Shown here piece by piece: positions 1-7,769 of a stretch of DNA of 44,974 nt. The stretch's first letter is position 1; each line of letters begins with the position of its first letter. Origin of the DNA: Gammaproteobacteria bacterium (GTDB taxonomy: Bacteria; Pseudomonadota; Gammaproteobacteria; Steroidobacterales; Steroidobacteraceae). The stretch is from assembly GCA_027366635.1 (NCBI GenBank), contig DAHXNE010000040.1, forward strand, positions 1 to 44,974, written 5' to 3'. The notes under the pieces are model-generated. The model saw only the letters and a program-made list of their open reading frames with translations, was not told the origin of the DNA and made no database searches. The position numbers were made by a program, and so were the translations under genes.

Positions 1-31
1 AGGCACGTTCGAGGTTAGGGGACTCGCTCAT
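1..31 (-). CDS. 5' end of an unidentified gene running off the left edge
   Basis: Only ten codons are visible, reading MSESPNLERA leftwards from an ATG at 29-31. A perfect TATAAT on the minus strand at 38-43 lies six bases before this ATG, with TTGCGG seventeen bases further upstream, so the ATG is at or next to the predicted transcription start. There is no Shine-Dalgarno sequence, which would fit a leaderless message. The product cannot be identified from ten residues. In enteric relatives mltD-type genes neighbour gloB, a methyltransferase, rnhA and dnaQ, but nothing here decides between them. Confidence 0.4.
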   Translation of the reverse strand, partial: MSESPNLERA

Positions 32-487
32 ACTGTAATTATAAACAGATCCGCGATCCGCCGCAACGGGCAGGACAAAACAACACCTGCCGCCGGACGC
101 CCCGCTTCACTGCGCGCGCAGCGTCGCAATGACTGGCGCGCGCGGACGCTGCGCAGTGGCTCAAAGCCGGCGGGGTCGCTCACGTCCATGTTCGCTTCGT
201 GGCACACAATGACGCAATAGGCATGCCAGAATCGCGAGTCGGGTGTGCTCGCTGGAGGTGCTGGCTGCCTCTTGCGGTACCAATGCGACGTAATGTTCAA
301 TTGCGACCTGTAATTTCACCTACTGCTGCTGCCGTGGCGACGTCATAGCTCTCTCACAGTCGTGACGAATTTTGATGAGATGTAAAAATTCCCGGCGTCA
401 ATTCGCGCTTTCCGAGCTGCGCCAGATCTGAACTTGATCATTAACTTCTTGATTGAAAAGAACTATTAGGAAGTATCCGAGGCGTAA
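32..487. other. divergent intergenic region, no convincing gene
   Basis: This 456-base gap separates two divergent genes. The right half (about 290-480) is visibly more AT-rich than the rest of the window, as expected of a promoter region. It holds a weak AT-rich inverted repeat (367-373 with 385-391). A 90-codon open frame on the minus strand (28-300) has composition unlike a protein and no ribosome site, so I do not call it. A GAGG at 479-482, five bases before the ATG at 488, sets the start of the transglycosylase gene. Confidence 0.5.
38..66 (-). promoter_or_regulatory. sigma-70-type promoter for the left-edge gene
   Basis: On the minus strand TTGCGG and TATAAT are separated by 17 bases. 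The TATAAT (38-43) is a perfect -10 box and ends six bases before the ATG at 31. The spacing and -10 are good and the -35 is weak. Confidence 0.5.
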
Positions 488-3181
488 ATGATTTCGACGG
501 GCCGGAATAGGTTCGAACGCGCATTCCTCGATCTGCTTTGGATCATCGTGTTGCTGTCATGTGGAGGCCAGGCCCTGGCGGCAGCCGGCGGCCCGACGTC
601 CGAACTGCGCCCGACGACCTATCGCGTGCGATCGGGCGATACGTTGTCAGGCATCGCGGCGCGCTACGGCCTGAGCGTTCAGGCGCTGGCTCGACTGAAC
701 GGCATTCCACCCGACGGTGAGCTGCGCACCGGGGAGCAATTGCGTGTCTCCGAGGCGGGGTCGCAAGCATCGCTGCCGGCCGCCGGCGCTTCGTCGGCGC
801 CGAAGCTGCGGACGGCATTCTATCGGGTGCGGCCGGGTGACACGCTCTCGGGCATCGCGGCGCGCTACGGCCTGAGCGTTCAGGAGCTGGCGCGACTGAA
901 CGGCATTCCACCCGCCGGTGAGCTGCGCATCGGGGAGCGATTGCGTGTCTCCGAGGCGAGGTCGCAAGCATCGCTGCCGGCCGCCGGCGCTTCGTCCGCG
1001 CCGAAACCGTCGACGGCATTCTATTGGGTGCAGCCGGGTGACACGCTGTCGGGCATCGCGGCGCGCTACGGCCTGAGCGTTCAGGCGCTGGCGCGACTGA
1101 ACGGCATTCAACCCAACGGTGAGCTGCGCATCGGGGAGCAATTGCGTGTGCCCGGAACGGGATCGAATGCCCCGCTGTTGTCGTTCGGGCCGGACTTTCC
1201 TTGTCCATCGGTTCTTCAGCCCGCGGTCCATTTCTGGATCCGGGTGTTCACCCAGGTTGGCACCAATGGGGGCTTCCTGCATGACCCGAACAACCTCGGG
1301 GTTATCTATCGCACGGTGCATTTCGCGCCGGGCAGCTCTCCTTGGGAGCGGCAACATATCGTCGACGTCGACCGTGACCGGCTCGCCGCCGAACTGCGCC
1401 GCATTGCTGCCGGAGCCCGACCGCTGACACCGCAGGAACGGCGTATCCAGGCCCTCTGGGGCCCGGACGTGAGTGCGGCACGTCTGCTGAGAGCGGCCAA
1501 TGACATTCGGTTCCAGCTCGGACAGGCGAATCGGTTCAAGGCGGGATTGATCCGTTCCGGTGCCTGGCAACATGCGATCGCGCGGGCGCTTGCTCAGCGG
1601 GGGCTGCCGCCCGAACTCGCCGCGCTGCCGCTGGTGGAGTCGTCCTACAATCCGCGCGCATTTTCCAAGGATGGCGCGGCGGGTATTTGGCAGTTCATGC
1701 CGGGTACGGCGCAGCGCTTCCTGCGCATGAGCTCAGCCGTCGATCAGCGGCTCGATCCGTTCAGCGCCACGGTGGCGGCCGCGCAGTTGCTTGCCTACAA
1801 CCACCGGATCCTGGGAACTTGGCCGCTTGCCATTACGGCGTACAACCATGGCCTGGCAGGAACGCTGCGCGCCGTTCGCACTGTCGGCACCAAGAATATC
1901 GGCGCTGTCGTGCTGCACTATCGGACCCCCATGTTCGGATTCGCATCACGCAATTTCTATGTGTCGTTTCTGGCAGCCTTGTACGTCGATGAGCATGCGC
2001 GCCGCTATTTCGGCGACTTGCACGAATTGCCCGAGGAGCGATTCCAAGAGTTGACGTTGCCTGGCTATGTGTCCGTGTTTTCGCTCGAGAGGGCGTTGGC
2101 TGTGCCGCTTGCCCGCCTGCGTGAGCTCAACCCGGCGCTTCTGCCGCCGGTGTGGGACGGCGAGCTGGATGTCCCGCGGGGCTATCGTCTTCGGTTGCCG
2201 GAGCGTGGGCCGATCTGGACTGTTGCCGATCTCATCCACCGCCTCACCCCGAACGCACTGCTTGCGGAGCAACTTCGCCCCGCCCTCTACCGCGTGCGAT
2301 GGGGCGATACGCTGTCGGGCATCGCGGCGCGCTTCGGGCTGAGCATCTGGTCGCTGGCTCAGTTCAACGACATTCAGCCTGACGGTATTCTGCGTGTCGG
2401 AGAGCGTCTGCGCCTGCCTGGGGTGGAGCAGCCGACTACGCTGCTGGCGGCGAACGCCGGGCCCGGACCTGGAGTGCCCGAGAGCTATCGTGTGCAGCCT
2501 GGGGATACACTGTCGGGCATCGCGGTACGCTTTGGGGTGAGCATCTGGTCGTTGGCGCGACTTAACGGTATCCAGCCTGACGGCATTCTGCGTGTCGGAG
2601 AGCGTCTGCGCCTGCCTGCGGCGGCGCGGCCGGTGGCTCTGCCGGCGGGCATCGTAGCAAGCGTGACACGACCAGCGTCGACCGACAAGGTGGAGGCTCG
2701 GGGGCCAGGCCTCGGCCCAGGCGGGCACCCGGCGCCGACTCTCGATCCAACCGACTATTCAGTGGCATCGAACGGTACGATCCGGGTGGCCGCGGCCGAA
2801 TCGCTCGGGTACTACGCCGAGTGGCTGGGGGTCAGCGCCATGGAACTGCGTCGGATCAATCATCTGCCCCCGGGACAGCCGCTGCAGATCGGCGAGCGGA
2901 TCCGGCTGGATTTCCGACATGTGACCCCAGCACAGTTCGAGCAGCAGCGGGTGGCGTACCATCGAGCCCTCGAAGCGAGCTACTTCGCGACCCATCGAAT
3001 CGATGGTGTGTTTTCCTATGTGACGCGCAGCGGCGACTCATTGTGGACGTTGACGCAGCGCTTCCCGGAACTGCCTGAATGGCTTCTCCGCCAGTACAAT
3101 CCGCATACCGATTTCTTCGCGCTCAAGCCCGGCACGCACCTGGTCGTCCCACGAATCGAGGCCGCGGCCACAGGAAGCTGA
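488..3181 (+). CDS. LysM-repeat lytic murein transglycosylase (MltD-like)
   Basis: This exported peptidoglycan lyase of 897 residues cleaves the MurNAc-GlcNAc bond non-hydrolytically in the periplasm. An N-terminal signal peptide (about 1-32, cleavage near ALA-AA) is followed by three LysM modules (about 45-88, 112-155, 179-222). The transglycosylase SLT domain follows (about 365-490), with the catalytic Glu at 384 in LPLVESSYNP and the family motif GAAGIWQFMPGTA. Two clear LysM modules (about 601-645 and 667-711) and two degenerate ones (about 757-810 and 842-893) close the protein. Typical MltD has the SLT domain first and two or three LysMs after it, so the extra N-terminal trio is unusual. 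The start is supported by GAGG five bases upstream. Function is secure at family level. The mltD assignment is less so, because the domain order differs. Confidence 0.9.
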   Translation: MISTGRNRFERAFLDLLWIIVLLSCGGQALAAAGGPTSELRPTTYRVRSGDTLSGIAARYGLSVQALARLNGIPPDGELRTGEQLRVSEAGSQASLPAAGASSAPKLRTAFYRVRPGDTLSGIAARYGLSVQELARLNGIPPAGELRIGERLRVSEARSQASLPAAGASSAPKPSTAFYWVQPGDTLSGIAARYGLSVQALARLNGIQPNGELRIGEQLRVPGTGSNAPLLSFGPDFPCPSVLQPAVHFWIRVFTQVGTNGGFLHDPNNLGVIYRTVHFAPGSSPWERQHIVDVDRDRLAAELRRIAAGARPLTPQERRIQALWGPDVSAARLLRAANDIRFQLGQANRFKAGLIRSGAWQHAIARALAQRGLPPELAALPLVESSYNPRAFSKDGAAGIWQFMPGTAQRFLRMSSAVDQRLDPFSATVAAAQLLAYNHRILGTWPLAITAYNHGLAGTLRAVRTVGTKNIGAVVLHYRTPMFGFASRNFYVSFLAALYVDEHARRYFGDLHELPEERFQELTLPGYVSVFSLERALAVPLARLRELNPALLPPVWDGELDVPRGYRLRLPERGPIWTVADLIHRLTPNALLAEQLRPALYRVRWGDTLSGIAARFGLSIWSLAQFNDIQPDGILRVGERLRLPGVEQPTTLLAANAGPGPGVPESYRVQPGDTLSGIAVRFGVSIWSLARLNGIQPDGILRVGERLRLPAAARPVALPAGIVASVTRPASTDKVEARGPGLGPGGHPAPTLDPTDYSVASNGTIRVAAAESLGYYAEWLGVSAMELRRINHLPPGQPLQIGERIRLDFRHVTPAQFEQQRVAYHRALEASYFATHRIDGVFSYVTRSGDSLWTLTQRFPELPEWLLRQYNPHTDFFALKPGTHLVVPRIEAAATGS
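613..1150 (+). repeat. three 201-bp tandem DNA repeats encoding LysM modules
   Basis: The same core sequence recurs at 651, 852 and 1053, an exact 201-base period (67 codons). The linkers between modules, starting at about 750 and 951, differ by only about three bases in 57. Linker identity at DNA level implies recent unequal duplication or gene conversion rather than ancient domain repetition. The two downstream modules (near 2288 and 2486) form a second, more diverged pair. Confidence 0.9.
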
Positions 3182-3205
3182 GCGCCACGCGCCGCTGCGC
3201 GCGTC

Positions 3206-3211
3206 TATAAT
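3206..3211 (+). promoter_or_regulatory. TATAAT -10 box directly before the L,D-transpeptidase ATG
   Basis: A perfect TATAAT lies six bases before the ATG at 3218. No good -35 is visible at the expected distance. If used, the transcript would begin at or within a base of the start codon. Confidence 0.35.
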
Positions 3212-3217
3212 GAGACC

Positions 3218-3754
3218 ATGGTGCGCCATTCCACAATCATTCTGACGGCCGCGCTCAGCGCTGCCGCGGCGATCGCCCACGCGACTCCCCGGGTAGAGCG
3301 CGTCGCACTGCAGGCGGACCCGCATCTTCCGAAGGTGCAATACGTGCTGGTGAAGAAGCATGCGCGGCGCCTATTTCTGATGGATGGCAGCCAAGTGGTG
3401 CGCTCCTTCAAGATTCATCTGGGTCTGATGCCGCGGGGGCAGAAAAGACGTTCCGGTGACTTCCGGACCCCGCAGGGGTGGTACAAGCTGGTGCGGCGCG
3501 ACCCGCGCAGCGAGTTCTTCCTGTCCATTCAGATTTCCTATCCTGATCAGGCCCAGCGGGCTTTCGCCCGGGCGCACGGCTGGCGGCCGGGGGGCGAGAT
3601 CATGATCCATGGTCTGCCAAATCGATTGACCGCCCCGCTGTCCTATTATCTGCGCAGCGATTGGACCGATGGTTGTATCGCCGTCTCCGATGCCGACATG
3701 ATGCAGATCTGGATGATGACTCGCGACGGCACACCGATCGACATCCAACCCTGA
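3218..3754 (+). CDS. L,D-transpeptidase family protein (YkuD domain)
   Basis: This 178-residue exported protein is expected to form or exchange 3-3 peptide cross-links, or to attach proteins to peptidoglycan, by cysteine chemistry in the periplasm. A signal peptide spans roughly 1-22 (hydrophobic run, cleavage near AHA-TP). The YkuD domain covers about 40-178 and contains the catalytic His131 (MIHGLPN) and Cys153 in DWTDGCIAVSDAD, the motif of the nucleophile. It follows the transglycosylase by 36 bases on the same strand, so the two may act on the same wall region. A TATAAT just upstream suggests it can also be transcribed alone. The donor and acceptor specificity cannot be read from sequence. 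Confidence 0.88.
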   Translation: MVRHSTIILTAALSAAAAIAHATPRVERVALQADPHLPKVQYVLVKKHARRLFLMDGSQVVRSFKIHLGLMPRGQKRRSGDFRTPQGWYKLVRRDPRSEFFLSIQISYPDQAQRAFARAHGWRPGGEIMIHGLPNRLTAPLSYYLRSDWTDGCIAVSDADMMQIWMMTRDGTPIDIQP

Positions 3755-3768
3755 GTCCGCGCCCCAGC

Positions 3769-5154
3769 ATGGAAGAATACGATTCCGAGCCAGAGTTCGT
3801 CGAAGCGCGAGTTCATCCCCGAGGTAGTCTCGAGAATCTTTCCCAGGAGGAGATCGCCAAGCTGCTCGATTCCGGGCGCAGCGGGTTGTATCCGCTGTTC
3901 CGCCAATGCGCGCTGGCGGTGCTCAACAGCGGCGCGCAGACCGATAACGCCAAGGAGATCTTCGATCGCTATCGCGACTTCGAAGTGCGTATCAAGCGTC
4001 AGCCGTGGGGTATCCATCTGGAGATGCACCACGCGCCCGGCACCGCCTTCGTTGATGGCCAGATGATCCGGGGTATCAAGGAGCACTTGTTTGCGGTGCT
4101 GCGTGACATTGTCTTTACCGCGAACGAGATCATGGATGATGGCCGGTTCGACCTGGATGATTCCGCCTCGATCACCAATGCGGTGTTCCATATCCTGCGC
4201 AACACGCAGTTGTTCGGATTCAGGACAAATCCCAATCTGGTGGTGTGCTGGGGCGGGCACTCGATCGGCAACGAAGAGTACAAATATTCCAAGCAGGTCG
4301 GCTATGAGCTGGGGCTGCGTGGGCTCGATGTGTGCACCGGCTGTGGTCCGGGCGCGATGAAGGGGCCGATGAAGGGTGCGACCATAGGACACGCCAAGCA
4401 GCGCATCGAGCATGGGCGGTACATCGGCATTACCGAGCCCGGCATCATCGCCGCCGAGCCGCCCAACCCAATCGTCAATCATCTGGTGATCATGCCCGAC
4501 ATCGAGAAGCGTCTCGAGGCGTTCGTGCGTTTTGCGCACGGCATCGTGGTGCTTCCGGGGGGGGCCGGCACCCTCGAGGAGATTCTCTACCTGCTCGGCA
4601 TCCTGCTCGATCCGGCCAATCGCGATCAGCCCTTCCCCGTCGTGCTCACCGGACCGCGCTCGAGCGCCGCATACTTCGAGCAGATCCGCCATTTCATAGG
4701 GGGCACGCTCGGCGAGGCGGCGGTCAGCCGCCTGAGTATCATCATCGACGATCCGGCCGAGGTCGGTCGCCACATGATCCGTGGCATCGAAGCGGTGCGG
4801 GAATTCCGCCGTCAGCGCAAGGATGCTTACAATTTCAACTGGTTGCTGTCGATCCGGCCGCAGTTCCAACATCCATTCGTGGTGACGCACCAGTCGATGC
4901 GCGCGCTAGACCTTGGGCGCGAGCAGCCGGCGCACGAGCTTGCGGCGAATTTGCGTCGGGCTTTTTCGGGCATCGTCACCGGCAACGTTAAAGAACACGG
5001 TATCCGCGCGATCGAGCAATATGGGCCGTATGAGCTCACCGGTGATCGCGGCATCATGCAACTGCTGGATCAGTTGCTTGCGGCATTCGTCGCTCAGGGC
5101 CGCATGAAACTGCCGGGAAGCAGCTACCGCCCGGTCTATCGGCTGGTCGCTTAG
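3769..5154 (+). CDS. ppnN: pyrimidine/purine nucleotide 5'-monophosphate nucleosidase (LOG family, YgdH-like)
   Basis: At 461 residues it matches the length of E. coli PpnN (about 454). That enzyme splits nucleoside monophosphates into base and ribose 5-phosphate and is tuned by (p)ppGpp in relatives. Visible are the N-terminal PpnN-specific region, the LOG Rossmann core with GGHSIGNEEY and GCGPGAMKGP, the signature PGGAGTLEEI, and the C-terminal YgdH extension ending near FVAQGRMKLPGSSYRP. I start at the ATG at 3769, because the longer frame (from 3661) runs back into the L,D-transpeptidase gene and its first 36 residues look like an out-of-frame translation. It begins 14 bases after the previous stop, so co-transcription is likely. 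Confidence 0.9.
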   Translation: MEEYDSEPEFVEARVHPRGSLENLSQEEIAKLLDSGRSGLYPLFRQCALAVLNSGAQTDNAKEIFDRYRDFEVRIKRQPWGIHLEMHHAPGTAFVDGQMIRGIKEHLFAVLRDIVFTANEIMDDGRFDLDDSASITNAVFHILRNTQLFGFRTNPNLVVCWGGHSIGNEEYKYSKQVGYELGLRGLDVCTGCGPGAMKGPMKGATIGHAKQRIEHGRYIGITEPGIIAAEPPNPIVNHLVIMPDIEKRLEAFVRFAHGIVVLPGGAGTLEEILYLLGILLDPANRDQPFPVVLTGPRSSAAYFEQIRHFIGGTLGEAAVSRLSIIIDDPAEVGRHMIRGIEAVREFRRQRKDAYNFNWLLSIRPQFQHPFVVTHQSMRALDLGREQPAHELAANLRRAFSGIVTGNVKEHGIRAIEQYGPYELTGDRGIMQLLDQLLAAFVAQGRMKLPGSSYRPVYRLVA

Positions 5155-5185
5155 GCATCGAAGTGTCCCTGCAGCCACAGTCATA

Positions 5186-5194
5186 TGACATAAT
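5186..5194 (+). promoter_or_regulatory. extended -10 element upstream of the small-gene pair
   Basis: TG-A-CATAAT fits an extended -10 promoter (TGnTATAAT). There is no good -35, which extended -10 promoters do not require. It lies about 130 bases before the first small gene. Confidence 0.3.
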
Positions 5195-5323
5195 CGCTGG
5201 CGTCGTTGCATAAGCCGACGCATTCACTCAGTGGCTCGCCGCTAATCGAAGCGCCTGTGAACCAGTACCTGCGCCATGGGCTTGTGGCACGTACTCTGAA
5301 TACCCGTTGTCGGAGGTGCGTCC

Positions 5324-5590
5324 ATGAGTTCATCTTTCAGGGAGCGCGGCGCTCCGCCCGAGGTGAAAGAGGAGCGGGTCGTGAAGGGCGCGTCGCCCGC
5401 GCCGTTTCCGACTTGGCTCGACCGCATGCAGAATGTTCGGGCTCGTCACCAGGCGATCACCGGCAGTCTGAATACTTGGTCGAATTACAAGAATTGGGCC
5501 GAGCGCATGCGCAGCGTCTGGGCCGAGGACTCCGCCGACTCCAGTGCCGAGTCGCATACGGGCAAGGATCCGGCACCGCCGAATCATTGA
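5324..5590 (+). CDS. small hypothetical protein, 88 aa
   Basis: I do not recognise this protein. It is supported by a strong GGAGG (5312-5316) seven bases before the ATG and by an SD for the next gene overlapping its stop. The sequence is hydrophilic, with no signal peptide or membrane segment. A central aromatic helix-like part (PTWLDRMQNVRARH, then NTWSNYKNWAERMRSVWAED) carries regularly placed Trp residues, and both ends look disordered and charged. It forms an apparent two-gene unit with the 50-residue gene that follows, just upstream of htpG. Confidence 0.6.
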   Translation: MSSSFRERGAPPEVKEERVVKGASPAPFPTWLDRMQNVRARHQAITGSLNTWSNYKNWAERMRSVWAEDSADSSAESHTGKDPAPPNH

Positions 5591-5600
5591 GGACGGACTG

Positions 5601-5753
5601 ATGGAAGTCGTGATGTTGTGGTGGGACGAGCTGGATGATCTGGCGGCGCTGGCGAGCCACGTTGCCCGCGGCGTGATTGCCGAGGTGGCGGCGCTGCCGC
5701 GGCGCCGAGCCTGGGGTAGAATAATCGAGCAGTTGCTGAAGCTGCCGGCCTGA
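5601..5753 (+). CDS. small hypothetical protein, 50 aa
   Basis: This is a 50-residue unknown protein. Its SD (GAGG, 5589-5592, eight bases before the ATG) overlaps the stop codon of the preceding gene, which suggests translational coupling. The sequence is mostly one predicted amphipathic or hydrophobic helix (MLWWDELDDLAALASHVARG) with a basic stretch RRRAWGR near the end. The long alternation with acidic residues argues against a true membrane span. No family is recognised. Confidence 0.5.
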   Translation: MEVVMLWWDELDDLAALASHVARGVIAEVAALPRRRAWGRIIEQLLKLPA

Positions 5754-5790
5754 ATGTGCGGGCGGCGCGGCACAAATCCGTGCCCGCGCA

Positions 5791-5818
5791 TTGAAAAACG
5801 CGTCGACGCGCCCAAAAT
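5791..5818 (+). promoter_or_regulatory. candidate sigma-32 (heat-shock) promoter for htpG
   Basis: TTGAAA at 5791-5796, a 14-base spacer and CCCAAAAT at 5811-5818 resemble the RpoH consensus (CTTGAAA, 11-16 bases, CCCCATnT). The mRNA would start about 25 bases before the htpG ATG. htpG is a classical heat-shock gene, so the position makes sense. The -10 match is imperfect. Confidence 0.5.
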
Positions 5819-5849
5819 GGTTCGCTCCGCAGCGATGTAGGAGTGGACC

Positions 5850-7769
5850 ATGACTGCCCCCGCCGAGACCCCTTCCAGCCCCGCTTCAGACCGGCAAACG
5901 CACGGTTTTCAGGCGCAAGTGCGTGAGCTGCTGAAGCTCATGATCCATTCCCTGTACAGCCACCGGGAAATCTTCCTGCGCGAGCTGATCTCCAATGCCT
6001 CCGATGCCAATGACCGATTGCGCTTTGCGGCGATCAGCGCTCCGGAGCTGCTCGAGCGTGACGCTGAACTCTCGATTCGGATCGATGCCGATCCCGAGGC
6101 GGGCACGGTCACCGTTGTGGACAACGGGATCGGCATGACGCGCGAGGAAGCGGTGGCGAATCTCGGCACCATTGCACGCTCCGGCACGGCGGAATTTTTC
6201 CGCTCACTCTCCGGCGAGCGGCAAAAGGATTCGCAGCTGATCGGTCAGTTCGGCGTGGGGTTCTATTCGGCCTTCATCGTCGCCGAGCGCGTCGAAGTTC
6301 TCTCACGGCGCGCCGGCGCGCCGGCCGAAGCCGCAGTCCGCTGGGAATCGAATGCCGACGGCGAGTTCACCGTCGAAACCGTTACGCGCGAGGCGCGGGG
6401 CTCGGCCGTGAAGCTGTATTTGAAGCCGGAGGCGAAGGAATTCGCGGACCACTTCCGGCTGCGCGGACTGATCCGGCGCTATTCCGACCACATAGCCTTT
6501 CCGGTTCGCATGCGTAAAGAAGGCGAGGCTGCGCTCGAGTACGAGACCGTCAATCAGGCGACAGCCCTGTGGACACGGCCGCGCGCCGAGATCAGCGCCG
6601 AGGAATACCGTCAGTTCTATCAGCATCTGGCCCACGATTTCAGCGAGCCGCTCGCGTGGAGCCACAATCGGGTCGAGGGCAAGCGCGAATACACCAGCCT
6701 GCTCTATGTTCCCGGGCGCGCGCCGTTCGACTTGTGGCAGCGCGATGCGGCTCACGGCCTGAAGCTGTACGTCAAGCGCGTCTTCATCATGGACGATGCC
6801 GAGCAGTTCCTGCCGCTATATCTGCGTTTCATAAAAGGCGTAGTCGACTCGAGCGACCTGCCGCTGAACGTTTCGCGGGAACTGCTGCAGCGCGAGCCCG
6901 AGGTGGAGGCGATTCGCGGCAGTCTCACCAAGCGGGTACTCGACATGCTCACGAAGCTCGCCCAGGACGAGCCGGAAAAATTCGCCACGTTCTGGACGGA
7001 GTTCGCGCCGGCGCTGAAGGAGGGTGTCGTACAGGATGCGGCCAACCGGCCGACGCTGCTCGCGCTGCTGCGTTTCGCCAGCACGCATGAGGCGACCGAG
7101 GAGCCCACAGTGAGTCTGGCCCAATACGTGGCGCGGATGAAGCCCGGCCAGGAGCACATCTACTATGTCGTGGCCGAGAACGTCCGGGCGGCGCGCCACA
7201 GTCCCTATATCGAGCGGCTCGCCGAACAAGGGCTTGAAGTGCTGCTGCTCGGGGAGCGCATCGACGAGTGGATGATGGGGCAGCTGGAGGCTTTCGAGGG
7301 TAAGCGTTTCAAGGACGTCGCGCGCGGCGATCTTGCCCTGGGTCCGCTCGAGGCCGAAGCGGATCGCAACCGACGCGAAGCCGCGCTCAAGGAAAGCAAG
7401 GGTCTGCTGAAGCGCGTCAAGGACGCCGTCGGAGAGCGCGTCATCGAGGTGCGTATCAGCACCCGGCTGAAGGACTCTCCAGCTTGTCTGGTGCGCGCGG
7501 AGGACGATCTGGGCGCCGGGATGCGCAAGATCCTGGCCGCAGCGGGGCAGAAGGTGCCCGAGTCCAAGCCGGCCCTGGAGCTCAATACCGATCATCCGCT
7601 GGTGAAATATCTGGAGAAGCTCGCCGATGCGGATCGTTTCCAGGCGCTTGCAGTGCTGCTGTACGAGCAGGCCGAGCTCGCCGAGGGCGGGGAGCTTGGT
7701 GATCCGGCCGAATTCGTCCAGCGGCTCAATCGCTTGTTGGTGGAGCTTGCCGCGGGGCACACCGCGTGA
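5850..7769 (+). CDS. htpG: molecular chaperone HtpG (bacterial Hsp90)
   Basis: This cytoplasmic ATP-dependent chaperone of 639 residues is close to the usual 620-640. The N-terminal GHKL ATPase domain shows the helix with LISNASDANDRLR, the ATP-binding DNGIGMT and the lid region GQFGVGFYSAF. The middle domain contains SSDLPLNVSRELLQ, and a C-terminal dimerisation domain follows. The start is set by TAGGAG eight bases before the ATG. The following hydrolase gene overlaps the stop by four bases. Regulation is probably by heat through the sigma-32-like site upstream. One oddity: the widely conserved ASDALDKLR near residue 50 reads ASDANDRLR here. Confidence 0.97.
   Translation: MTAPAETPSSPASDRQTHGFQAQVRELLKLMIHSLYSHREIFLRELISNASDANDRLRFAAISAPELLERDAELSIRIDADPEAGTVTVVDNGIGMTREEAVANLGTIARSGTAEFFRSLSGERQKDSQLIGQFGVGFYSAFIVAERVEVLSRRAGAPAEAAVRWESNADGEFTVETVTREARGSAVKLYLKPEAKEFADHFRLRGLIRRYSDHIAFPVRMRKEGEAALEYETVNQATALWTRPRAEISAEEYRQFYQHLAHDFSEPLAWSHNRVEGKREYTSLLYVPGRAPFDLWQRDAAHGLKLYVKRVFIMDDAEQFLPLYLRFIKGVVDSSDLPLNVSRELLQREPEVEAIRGSLTKRVLDMLTKLAQDEPEKFATFWTEFAPALKEGVVQDAANRPTLLALLRFASTHEATEEPTVSLAQYVARMKPGQEHIYYVVAENVRAARHSPYIERLAEQGLEVLLLGERIDEWMMGQLEAFEGKRFKDVARGDLALGPLEAEADRNRREAALKESKGLLKRVKDAVGERVIEVRISTRLKDSPACLVRAEDDLGAGMRKILAAAGQKVPESKPALELNTDHPLVKYLEKLADADRFQALAVLLYEQAELAEGGELGDPAEFVQRLNRLLVELAAGHTA

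Noticed and set aside
28-300. 90-codon minus-strand ORF at the left edge
   Set aside because: It overlaps the promoter and start of a better supported leftward gene, has no SD, and its Arg/Pro-rich composition looks like translated GC-rich spacer.
543-1573. Long minus-strand frames (221 and 308 codons) with internal repeats
   Set aside because: They are mirror images of the LysM repeats of the transglycosylase gene. The repetition comes from the coding strand.
3646-4890. 414-codon minus-strand ORF opposite ppnN
   Set aside because: It lies fully opposite a gene with clear family motifs; such long antisense frames are common in high-GC DNA.
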